Source: Candidatus Dadabacteria bacterium (lineage in GTDB: Bacteria > Desulfobacterota_D > UBA1144 > Nemesobacterales > UBA2774). From it: a stretch of 6,170 nucleotides of DNA. Under the pieces are notes generated by a model, which did not search any database, was not told the origin of the DNA, and was given only the letters and a program-made list of their open reading frames with translations. Below, in pieces: positions 1-5,397 of the stretch. How positions within the stretch are numbered: the stretch's first letter is position 1; each line of letters opens with the position of its first letter. The stretch covers positions 1-6,170 of the forward strand of contig JAHKKQ010000168.1 in the NCBI GenBank assembly GCA_020027805.1, read 5' to 3'. The position numbers were made by a program, and so were the translations under genes.

Positions 1-376
1 GTCCTCGCAGACAAAAGACTATACGAGCCTCATATCCATAAAGGTCAAGACGGAAGAAGGCGAGAGCCATGTGTCGGGCACGATATTCGGGAAAGAAGAG
101 CCTAGATTCGTAAGGATAAACGGTGTTACAATTGACGTTGTGCCGAAGGGTTACCTCCTCGTAAGCGAGAACAACGACAGGCCGGGGTTCATAGGGGCCA
201 TGTGCACCTTGCTCGGGGAGAACGGGGTCAACATAGGCCTCCTTCATCTCGGCAGAGAGGCGATAGGCGGGAGGGCGATAGTCTTTACGAACGTCGACTC
301 CCCGGTGCCGGCTAAAGTGATCGAAAAAATATCTAAACTCCCGGATATAATTTCCGTGACGCAGGTCAAGCTTTAA
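1..376 (+). CDS. serA: D-3-phosphoglycerate dehydrogenase, C-terminal part (5' end outside window)
   Basis: This is the 3' end of a gene that is already open at the left edge. The frame runs from base 2 and gives 124 visible residues; the GTG at 71 is an internal valine codon, not the start, because the upstream residues (SSQTKDYTSLISIKVKTEEG) are recognisable SerA sequence. The enzyme oxidises 3-phosphoglycerate with NAD+ in the first step of serine synthesis in the cytoplasm. The visible part holds the end of the allosteric substrate-binding domain (FGKEEPRFVRINGVTIDVVP) and a C-terminal ACT domain from about visible residue 51, with the typical NDRPGFIG turn, GENGVNI and a final NVDSPVP...LPDIISV strand. 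The ACT domain marks the long, ACT-containing form of SerA; in some members this domain binds serine for feedback control. Its TAA stop overlaps the hisZ ATG by one base, which indicates coupled translation. Confidence 0.95.
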   Translation, partial: SSQTKDYTSLISIKVKTEEGESHVSGTIFGKEEPRFVRINGVTIDVVPKGYLLVSENNDRPGFIGAMCTLLGENGVNIGLLHLGREAIGGRAIVFTNVDSPVPAKVIEKISKLPDIISVTQVKL

Positions 377-1623
377 TGATAAACCGGCTCAGTCTTCCAC
401 AGGGCGTAAAAGACTATACGCCCGACAAAGCAGAAGAATTAAGAAGGACAGAAGAAGGTCTGCTCGAAGAGTTCGGCAGGTGGGGGTACAGAAAGATCAT
501 CACCCCCCTCTTTGAATACCTGGAACCGCTATCTGTAGGACTCGGTGACGAACTGAAAAGCAAGGTCATGAAGTTCGTCGACCCGTCCACGGGAGACGTC
601 GTGGCGCTGAGGCCCGACATTACGCCTCAGGTAGGCAGGATAGTCGCGACTCAGATGAAGGACCATACCGCGCCGCTCAGGCTCTGTTACAACGGCAGGG
701 TCGTAAGGTTCGAAGAAAAGGGGAGCGGCAAGGAGCGGGAAATATTCCAGGTCGGATGCGAGCTCGTTGGGCTCTCCACGCCTGAAGCCGATGCTGAAAT
801 AATAGCCCTGGGGGTGAAGTCGCTCGGGAAATCGGGGATCAAGAACCTCGTGCTCGACATCGGACACACGGGAATCCTGAGAAACCTCCTGTCGAAGACA
901 GGCGATCTGAGAGAAAGCATCGAAGAGGCGCTTAAAAAAAAAGACCAGGAAGCCTTGTCCCGGGCTATCGGTAAAACGCACGCTCCCAAGAATATTAAAG
1001 ACACGATTTTGAAGCTCCCCGAGCTCTTCGGCGGAAGACATATTCTGACCGAGGCCAGGAAAATCACATCCATCAGAAAATACGTGAATGAACTCGAAAG
1101 CGTGCTGAACGTCATCGACGACTATCAGTCCGAGTGTGAGATAAACATAGACCTCGCCGAAATAAGGGGCTTCAATTACTACACCGGCGTGACATTCGAG
1201 ATCGTCTCGCGCGACATCATGGCCCCTCTCGTAAGGGGAGGACGATACGACGAGCTCATGGGGAAGTACGGCTACGACTCGCCGGCGACCGGGTTCGCGA
1301 TCGACGTCGAAACCCTTCTGAGCACATCCAAAAAAGACAGGGAAGGGAATCAGATACACTTCGTCGTCATCCCCAAGAAATCGTCCCTGAGACGGGAAGC
1401 CATACGTCTTGCGGAATGGCTGAGATCGAGCGGCTTCAAGGTCGTGCTGGACCTCAATCTCGATGCCAGACAGAGGGAGCTAAGGATAAAAGAGAACCGC
1501 GCTTCGAACTTCTACGGAGTAATACTCCTCGAGACGCCGAGGAAAATTAAGCTCATCGAGTCGAGGAGAGGCGCCTGCAAGGAATTTTCCAACCTCGAGG
1601 AGCTCCTCAAAGGGGGGATCTGA
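376..1623 (+). CDS. hisZ: ATP phosphoribosyltransferase regulatory subunit HisZ (HisRS paralogue)
   Basis: A 415-residue protein of the class II histidyl-tRNA synthetase fold. HisZ carries no aminoacylation role: it binds short-form HisG to make the active, histidine-sensitive ATP phosphoribosyltransferase that begins histidine synthesis. Visible signatures are the N-terminal PQGVKDYTP (8-16), motif-2-like LRPDITPQVGRIVA (78-91), REIFQVGCELVG (121-132), RGFNYYTG (264-271) and LVRGGRYDELMGKYG (285-299). LRPDITPQ and the REIFQVGCE form favour HisZ over HisS, and the position next to purA agrees. Residues about 326-390 look like a retained alpha/beta anticodon-binding-type domain, which some shorter HisZ proteins lack. 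The ATG overlaps the serA stop (TAATG) and has only a weak AGG upstream, consistent with reinitiation. A true HisS is the main alternative and I consider it unlikely. No HisG is in the window, so its short form is inferred. Confidence 0.88.
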   Translation: MINRLSLPQGVKDYTPDKAEELRRTEEGLLEEFGRWGYRKIITPLFEYLEPLSVGLGDELKSKVMKFVDPSTGDVVALRPDITPQVGRIVATQMKDHTAPLRLCYNGRVVRFEEKGSGKEREIFQVGCELVGLSTPEADAEIIALGVKSLGKSGIKNLVLDIGHTGILRNLLSKTGDLRESIEEALKKKDQEALSRAIGKTHAPKNIKDTILKLPELFGGRHILTEARKITSIRKYVNELESVLNVIDDYQSECEINIDLAEIRGFNYYTGVTFEIVSRDIMAPLVRGGRYDELMGKYGYDSPATGFAIDVETLLSTSKKDREGNQIHFVVIPKKSSLRREAIRLAEWLRSSGFKVVLDLNLDARQRELRIKENRASNFYGVILLETPRKIKLIESRRGACKEFSNLEELLKGGI

Positions 1624-1625
1624 GT

Positions 1626-2921
1626 ATGCCTAACATAGTGGTCATAGGCGCTCAATGGGGGGATGAGGGTAAAGGCAGGATAGTCGACCTGATTTCGGAA
1701 AACGTCGATATAATAGCCCGCTATCAGGGCGGGAACAACGCCGGGCACACCATAGTTATCGGAAAAGAGAAGGTGGTGCTCCATCACCTGCCCTCCGGAA
1801 TCCTCCGGGAGGGGAAAATATCCGTTATCGGGAACGGTGTGGTCATAGACCCCAAAGTTCTTCTCGAGGAGCTCAAGGGGCTGAGGGCGGCCGGTTATCG
1901 GGCCGATTCCGGAAATCTGAAAATAAGCGACAGGGCGCACGTGATTATGCCCTACCACAGGGAGATAGACATAGCGCGTGAATCGCTGTCGGAAGGGAAC
2001 GGGAAGATAGGGACGACGGGGAGGGGGATAGGCCCCGTATACGAAGATAAAGCGGCGAGGAGGGGGATCAAGTTTTCAGACCTGATCGATCCCGAGTCCC
2101 TGAGGGAGAGGCTCGCAAGCGTGCTCGGAGAGAGGAATATGTACCTCGAGCGCGTACTCGGGAGAAAGCCGCTGAAGTTCGACGATATGTACCGTGAATA
2201 CGAAGGGTACGGAAGGGAGCTCAAGGACTTCTCCTGCGACGTTTCGAGCCTTCTGAACAGATCCATCAGCGAGGGGAAGCGTGTCCTGTTCGAGGGGGCT
2301 CAGGGGGCGCTCCTCGACATCGATCTCGGCACCTATCCGTTCGTCACGTCCTCGAGCGCGAGCTCGGGAGGCGCATGTACCGGCACGGGGGTGAGCCCGA
2401 CCAGGATAGACGTAGTCCTAGGCATCGCGAAAGCCTACACCACGAGGGTCGGCGAAGGGCCGTTCCCCTCGGAGATGCAGGGGGAGCTCGGCGAGAGGCT
2501 CAGGGAGGCCGGGGACGAATACGGAGCGACCACGGGCAGGTCGAGAAGGTGCGGGTGGTTTGACTGCGTCGCATTGAAGTACGCGGCGATGACAAACGGC
2601 ATCTCCCGCCTGGCAATAACGAAGCTCGACGTTTTGTCGGGCTTTGATACGATAAAAGTGTGCGTGGGTTACAGATACAGGGGTGAGATACTCTCGGACT
2701 TCCCCTCGAATATCAACATACTGAACGGCTGCGAACCGGTCTATGTAGATATCGAGGGCTGGAAGGAAGATATTTCAACAGTAACGGATTTCAGCGGGCT
2801 TCCGCTCCATGCAAAAAATTATATCAGGAAGTTAGAACAGCTGACCGGCGTTACGATCTATGCAGTTTCTCTCGGAGCGTCGAGAGAGAAGATTCTGTTT
2901 CTTTCGGATTTATTTCAGTAA
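1626..2921 (+). CDS. purA: Adenylosuccinate synthetase
   Basis: PurA joins IMP and aspartate using GTP to form adenylosuccinate, the first committed step to AMP, in the cytoplasm. The 431 residues match the family's usual length (432 in E. coli). Visible motifs: the GAQWGDEGKG nucleotide loop (8-17) with catalytic Asp13; GGNNAGHT with catalytic His41; GTTGRGIGPVYEDKAARRG (129-147) of the IMP site; FEGAQG (222-227) with the IMP-contacting Gln226; GTYPFVTSS (235-243); GATTGRSRRCGW (300-311) of the aspartate/IMP loop; and TKLD (332-335) for guanine recognition. The C-terminal guanine-contact motif, usually SxGP, reads SLGA (415-418), a Pro-to-Ala change. All catalytic residues I can check are present, so the enzyme should be active. 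The ATG lies 2 nt after the hisZ TGA and has a strong AGGGGGGA ribosome site at 1611-1618, 7 nt upstream. It is the last gene of the serA-hisZ-purA run. Confidence 0.98.
   Translation: MPNIVVIGAQWGDEGKGRIVDLISENVDIIARYQGGNNAGHTIVIGKEKVVLHHLPSGILREGKISVIGNGVVIDPKVLLEELKGLRAAGYRADSGNLKISDRAHVIMPYHREIDIARESLSEGNGKIGTTGRGIGPVYEDKAARRGIKFSDLIDPESLRERLASVLGERNMYLERVLGRKPLKFDDMYREYEGYGRELKDFSCDVSSLLNRSISEGKRVLFEGAQGALLDIDLGTYPFVTSSSASSGGACTGTGVSPTRIDVVLGIAKAYTTRVGEGPFPSEMQGELGERLREAGDEYGATTGRSRRCGWFDCVALKYAAMTNGISRLAITKLDVLSGFDTIKVCVGYRYRGEILSDFPSNINILNGCEPVYVDIEGWKEDISTVTDFSGLPLHAKNYIRKLEQLTGVTIYAVSLGASREKILFLSDLFQ
2866..2889. other. Hairpin-forming inverted repeat at the 3' end of purA
   Basis: Arms 2866-2874 and 2881-2889 pair over 9 bp with one T-G wobble (core TCTCTCG / CGAGAGA) around a 6-nt loop. 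It lies inside purA, 30 nt before the stop, and about 40 nt past the stop of the minus-strand lipoprotein gene. On the minus strand the location suits a 3' end, but no T-run follows; on the plus strand T-rich sequence follows (2890-2915), but stopping there would remove the purA stop codon. The function is unproven, and an mRNA 3'-end stabiliser for the minus transcript is as likely as a terminator. Confidence 0.35.
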
Positions 2922-2930
2922 ACATCAAAA

Positions 2931-3383
2931 CTAATCGAATTCGTATTCCCTTAACCAGTAAGTCAGGTTCGGACTCCAGCTCTCCAAACGCACCGCTTCG
3001 ATCCTGTTATAGAAGTATTCCCCCTCGGTCTGAAAATCCTTCCTGAAGAGACCGACGACCCTTATATAATCACCGTCTGTAATAGGGGCCTCGCCGTTAA
3101 CGTAAACGTCGATCCCGGTCCCCTGCCTGTCGGCAAGGGTGAACACGGTATAGACCTCCTCTGCACCGTTCTCGGTCACTCCCAGAGACTCGACCCTCGG
3201 ACGCCATATTTTGCCTATGACTATCACTCCGGACATATCATAGGCGTCGGGGCTGGCGAGTATGGACGCGATACTGACGTTCTGGGACGGGAGCGCCGTA
3301 TCCGGGTCCCTCCATTGACGGGAACACGCCGCGCATAATGAAAGCAGCATTACAAGCGACAGGGCGCGTAAGGATCTTTGCAT
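2931..3383 (-). CDS. Small putative lipoprotein, possible OB-fold, function unknown
   Basis: A 150-residue protein I cannot assign to a named family. The N-terminus has basic residues (Arg3, Arg6), a hydrophobic stretch (ALSLVMLLSL) and CAAC ending at Cys20, a lipobox-like site with an unusual Cys at -3. Ser follows Cys20, which under the E. coli rule would allow sorting to the outer membrane. The mature part alternates short beta-like segments: GVIVIGKIWRPRV (52-64), VYTVFTL (77-83), GIDVYVNG (90-97), GDYIRVVGLF (104-113) and YFYNRIEAVRL (123-133). This pattern resembles a small OB-fold beta barrel; that is an inference only. The ATG has a good GGAGG at 3392-3396, 8 nt upstream, and an extended -10 promoter lies in the gap behind it. 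It sits 52 nt downstream of phoH on the same strand and converges on purA with 9 nt between stops. Composition is like that of its neighbours. Confidence 0.8.
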   Translation of the reverse strand: MQRSLRALSLVMLLSLCAACSRQWRDPDTALPSQNVSIASILASPDAYDMSGVIVIGKIWRPRVESLGVTENGAEEVYTVFTLADRQGTGIDVYVNGEAPITDGDYIRVVGLFRKDFQTEGEYFYNRIEAVRLESWSPNLTYWLREYEFD

Positions 3384-3420
3384 CGGGTATGCCTCCGTTG
3401 AGGATGCCGGTCAGTTCTGA

Positions 3421-3429
3421 ATTATAACA
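3421..3429 (-). promoter_or_regulatory. Extended -10 promoter element for the lipoprotein gene
   Basis: Read on the minus strand this is TGTTATAAT: a consensus TATAAT (3426 to 3421) preceded by TG plus one base, the extended -10 form recognised by sigma-70-type factors. No good -35 hexamer lies about 17 nt upstream, which extended -10 promoters tolerate. Transcription would start near 3414, leaving a leader of roughly 30 nt that includes the GGAGG ribosome site. It would give the lipoprotein gene its own start in addition to any read-through from phoH. Confidence 0.5.
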
Positions 3430-3435
3430 CAATCC

Positions 3436-4407
3436 TCAGGAATATTTCTCATACGCTTCTATAATTTTTCTAACCAGCGGGTGTCTTACGACGTCGTTCT
3501 TCGAAAAATATACGAAGGAAATCCCCTCTATTTTTTTCATCAGCAACTCGGCTTCGAGTAAGCCCGACCTCTCGCTCGCGGCAAGGTCCACCTGCGTGGT
3601 GTCGCCCGTTATAACAGCCTTGGAGCTGTACCCGAGCCTCGTAAGGAACATCTTCATCTGCATCGAAGTCGTGTTCTGCGCTTCGTCGAGTATTATGAAG
3701 GCGTCATTCAGGGTCCTCCCCCTCATGAACGCGAGAGGGGCTATCTCGATCGCTCCCTTCTCGACGAGACGGGAGGCTTTGTCGTAATCCATCATATCGT
3801 AGAGCGCGTCGAGGACCGGCCTCAGATAAGGGTCGACCTTCTGCGACAGGTCGCCCGGAAGGAACCCGAGCTTCTCCCCCGCCTCTACGGCGGGCCTCGT
3901 GAGCACTATCCTGTTGACCTCCTTATTCACGAAGGCCGATACCGCCATGGCCATCGCGAGGTACGTCTTTCCGGTCCCCGCGGGACCGATACCGAACACG
4001 ATATCGTGCTTTCTTATAGATTCGATGTACACCTTCTGCGCAATGCTCTTGGGAGCGATTATCCGTTTCCTCGTCGATATGCAAACGGTGTCGAGGAACA
4101 CATCCGCAAGCCGGATCTTCCCCTCGTCCACTATCCTCGCGGCAAGCTCGATATCCGAAGGGTCGAGCGTATAGCCTTTTTCCAGAATGCCGTAAATCTC
4201 GCGTAAAAACCTGTTGGCCGACTCGACCCCTTGTTCTTCGCCTTCGAGGTTCAGTTTCCCGCCCCTCGAATGGATCTTGATCCCGTAATGGCCCTCAATT
4301 TCCTTCAGGTTGTCGTTGTTCTCCCCGTAAAGCTCCTTGACAAGATTGTTGTCGCCGAATTCGAGCTCCTTCGCGCTGCCGTTTTGGATCGTCATGGTCT
4401 CCTGCAT
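3436..4407 (-). CDS. ybeZ: PhoH family ATPase (YbeZ type)
   Basis: A 323-residue PhoH-family P-loop protein, close to the usual length. Known relatives are cytoplasmic ATPases linked to YbeY, ribosome and RNA quality control; the precise reaction is not settled. The first ~75 residues look like the family's KH-like RNA-binding region (NLVKELYGENNDNLKEIEGH then IKIHSRGGKLNLEG). The ATPase core has Walker A GPAGTGKT (141-148), the conserved LTRPAVEAGEKLGFLPGD (169-186), Walker B FIILDEAQN (237-245) and the sensor-like VITGDTTQVDL (265-275), ending near VVRHPLVRKIIEAYE. All motifs are intact. The start is uncertain: ATG at 4407 has its GGAGGAGG too far upstream (about 15 nt), while ATG at 4395 (Met5) has AGGAG only 3 nt away. 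The gene follows a 296-nt gap and precedes the lipoprotein gene. The common neighbour ybeY is not here. Confidence 0.93.
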   Translation of the reverse strand: MQETMTIQNGSAKELEFGDNNLVKELYGENNDNLKEIEGHYGIKIHSRGGKLNLEGEEQGVESANRFLREIYGILEKGYTLDPSDIELAARIVDEGKIRLADVFLDTVCISTRKRIIAPKSIAQKVYIESIRKHDIVFGIGPAGTGKTYLAMAMAVSAFVNKEVNRIVLTRPAVEAGEKLGFLPGDLSQKVDPYLRPVLDALYDMMDYDKASRLVEKGAIEIAPLAFMRGRTLNDAFIILDEAQNTTSMQMKMFLTRLGYSSKAVITGDTTQVDLAASERSGLLEAELLMKKIEGISFVYFSKNDVVRHPLVRKIIEAYEKYS

Positions 4408-4421
4408 ATCTATTTTGTCTT

Positions 4422-4431
4422 TCCTCCTCCT
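4422..4431 (-). promoter_or_regulatory. Strong Shine-Dalgarno block upstream of phoH at unusual distance
   Basis: The minus strand reads AGGAGGAGGA, a near-perfect and repeated match to the 16S rRNA 3' end. It sits 14 nt or more from the ATG at 4407 and 26 nt from the ATG at 4395, both beyond the usual 5-9 nt. No ATG, GTG or TTG in the phoH frame lies between the block and 4407, so either the long spacing works or the block acts as a ribosome standby site. Confidence 0.5.
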
Positions 4432-4635
4432 GGATATGTGCCTGGGCTCATATTTAGAATATATGCGTTAAATTGGTGTTGTTTTGCCTGCGAAAAAAGA
4501 TATGTAAGCCTTGATGTCCGGAATACAGCGGGACTTTGACGGATTATCGAAGGAATATTAAGGGGTTGCTTTATTTTGTTTCCCAACGATGAATTACGGT
4601 ATAACCGGGGATTTCCTTCATTTTTAATAGTGATT

Positions 4636-4644
4636 AGTATAACA
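4636..4644 (-). promoter_or_regulatory. Extended -10 promoter candidate for phoH
   Basis: The minus strand reads TGTTATACT: TATACT (4641 to 4636, five of six consensus bases) with TG at the extended position. A partial -35 match, TTGGAT, lies 16 nt upstream. Transcription would start near 4629 and give phoH a leader of about 220 nt. It is the best promoter-like site I see ahead of phoH; weaker AT-rich sites nearer the gene lack a -35 match. Confidence 0.4.
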
Positions 4645-4675
4645 GAATGCGCGTCAAATCCAACACCGCGCACTC
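4645..4675 (-). repeat. Inverted repeat between YeeZ-like gene and phoH promoter candidate
   Basis: Arms 4645-4653 (GAATGCGCG) and 4667-4675 (CGCGCACTC) pair over 9 bp with one G-T wobble around a 13-nt spacer. It starts about 30 nt after the YeeZ-like stop codon, where a terminator for the purC-side transcript would be expected, but only a broken T tract (ATTCTGTTAT) follows on the minus strand. It also abuts the extended -10 element and covers its -35 zone, so an operator is the other reading. Confidence 0.4.
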
Positions 4676-4703
4676 ATCATCCAATCCGGCGGAGAAAGCC
4701 CTT

Positions 4704-5318
4704 TCACGCGTTCCGCTCGATAATTCTATGGATGATCCCCAGGCAGTCGTCTCTGTGTATGAGGTTCACGGGAACATTGCCCCCGGCAATGCCCTTTTTA
4801 CCGGCGAGGAACCTGCCGGGCTTGCGGTCGTAGCCTATGAGCCCCCCGAATCTGATTATCGTCGTCTCAAACCGGGAGGAGCCCCGGAGGAGCCTCTCAG
4901 CCTCGAGAAGCGCGGCGCCCGAGGGCTTTTCGGGCGGTGCGTTATCGTCTTCGGAGACCTCACGGCCGAGATCCGGATAAACGGACGTCGAGCTCACGAA
5001 GAGCACCTTTTTAACGGGTGAGGACTCCATACGGGCAATCAGCGATTTTATCTGGGCCGGATGATAACCGGCGATGTCGTCCCTCCTCTCGGGAGGGAAG
5101 TTGACCACGAGCACGTCGCAATTAAAAAATTCATCGACAGAGTCGCCCCTGAGCCCGGGATCGAGGACCAGATAAAACGGCTCGATACCGCGGGCCCTGA
5201 TTACTTCGAGCACGCTCCGGGTTCTGGTCGAGCCCTTGAGCTTATAGCCCTTCCCAATCAGATAATCGGCCAGAGGCAGCCCGAGCCAGCCGCACCCCAA
5301 TATGCTTATCGTTTCCAT
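4704..5318 (-). CDS. YeeZ-like NAD(P)-binding SDR/epimerase-type protein, short C-terminus
   Basis: A 204-residue protein resembling E. coli YeeZ, an extended-SDR-like (NAD-dependent epimerase/dehydratase type) protein of uncertain substrate. The N-terminal Rossmann loop is GCGWLG (8-13), preceded by a beta strand (ISIL). Further family marks are VLVVNFPPERR (69-79), KKVLFVSSTSVYPD (103-116), IIRFGGLIGYDRKPGRFLAGK (154-174) and VNLIHRDDCLGII (184-196). The classical SDR YxxxK pair is not evident; the matching region reads SGAALLEAE. The protein stops just after this helix, about 70 residues before the E. coli protein (274 residues), so the C-terminal substrate-side part is missing. Either this is a genuinely short form or the gene is 3'-truncated. 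The start ATG has only a weak GAGA ribosome site. It follows purC by 79 nt on the same strand, so co-transcription is likely, but nothing ties it to purine synthesis. Confidence 0.85.
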   Translation of the reverse strand: METISILGCGWLGLPLADYLIGKGYKLKGSTRTRSVLEVIRARGIEPFYLVLDPGLRGDSVDEFFNCDVLVVNFPPERRDDIAGYHPAQIKSLIARMESSPVKKVLFVSSTSVYPDLGREVSEDDNAPPEKPSGAALLEAERLLRGSSRFETTIIRFGGLIGYDRKPGRFLAGKKGIAGGNVPVNLIHRDDCLGIIHRIIERNA

Positions 5319-5355
5319 TCGATCTCACGGGCAAGCGGTGTTAACGGACGTTCAT

Positions 5356-5371
5356 TGCCCCGGAAGGGGCA
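5356..5371 (-). other. Small perfect hairpin in the purC to YeeZ-like gap
   Basis: The minus strand reads TGCCCC-TTCC-GGGGCA, a perfect 6-bp stem with a 4-nt loop (loop GGAA on the plus strand). It lies about 27 nt after the purC stop and about 38 nt before the next ATG. No T-run follows in either direction, so it does not look like an intrinsic terminator. It may protect the purC 3' end or be a processing point between two co-transcribed genes. Confidence 0.35.
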
Positions 5372-5397
5372 GAGACCTTCACTTGGCGCCATTTCGT

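Larger units (their letters stand above)
4408..4703. other. AT-rich gap between phoH and the YeeZ-like gene; no gene seen
   Basis: This 296-nt stretch is clearly richer in A and T than the flanking genes (about 35% GC over 4561-4640 by hand count). An 87-codon open frame on the minus strand (4410-4673) has no recognisable content, no good ribosome site and a composition unlike its neighbours, so I do not call it. The stretch holds an inverted repeat (4645-4675), an extended -10 element (4636-4644), a short palindrome CGGTATAACCG (4597-4607) and the phoH ribosome site. The likely role is the phoH control region and leader. Confidence 0.6.

Noticed and set aside
71..376. A free-standing ACT-domain protein starting at GTG 71
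   Set aside because: The frame is open to the left edge and the upstream residues are normal SerA sequence, so this is the tail of SerA.
529..1359. 276-codon open frame on the minus strand opposite hisZ
   Set aside because: It lies wholly antisense to a clear HisZ gene, has no recognisable domain and is explained by GC-rich codon bias.
3238..3432. 64-codon minus-strand frame overlapping the lipoprotein start
   Set aside because: Different frame from the lipoprotein, no ribosome site or motif, and it would run through the promoter and signal peptide region.
4491..4530. Intrinsic terminator before the minus-strand T-run at 4499-4494
   Set aside because: Only 4-bp pairings lie upstream, too weak and too far from the T-run.
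4536..4564. Plus-strand promoter starting with TTGACG at 4536
   Set aside because: No -10 element at the right spacing and no plus-strand gene downstream.
4410..4673. 87-codon minus-strand open frame in the phoH upstream gap
   Set aside because: No family resemblance, no good ribosome site, low-complexity AT-rich content, and it overlaps promoter-like elements and the inverted repeat.
4647..5021. 124-codon plus-strand open frame over the YeeZ-like gene
   Set aside because: It is antisense to a recognisable Rossmann-fold protein and shows no protein-like motif.
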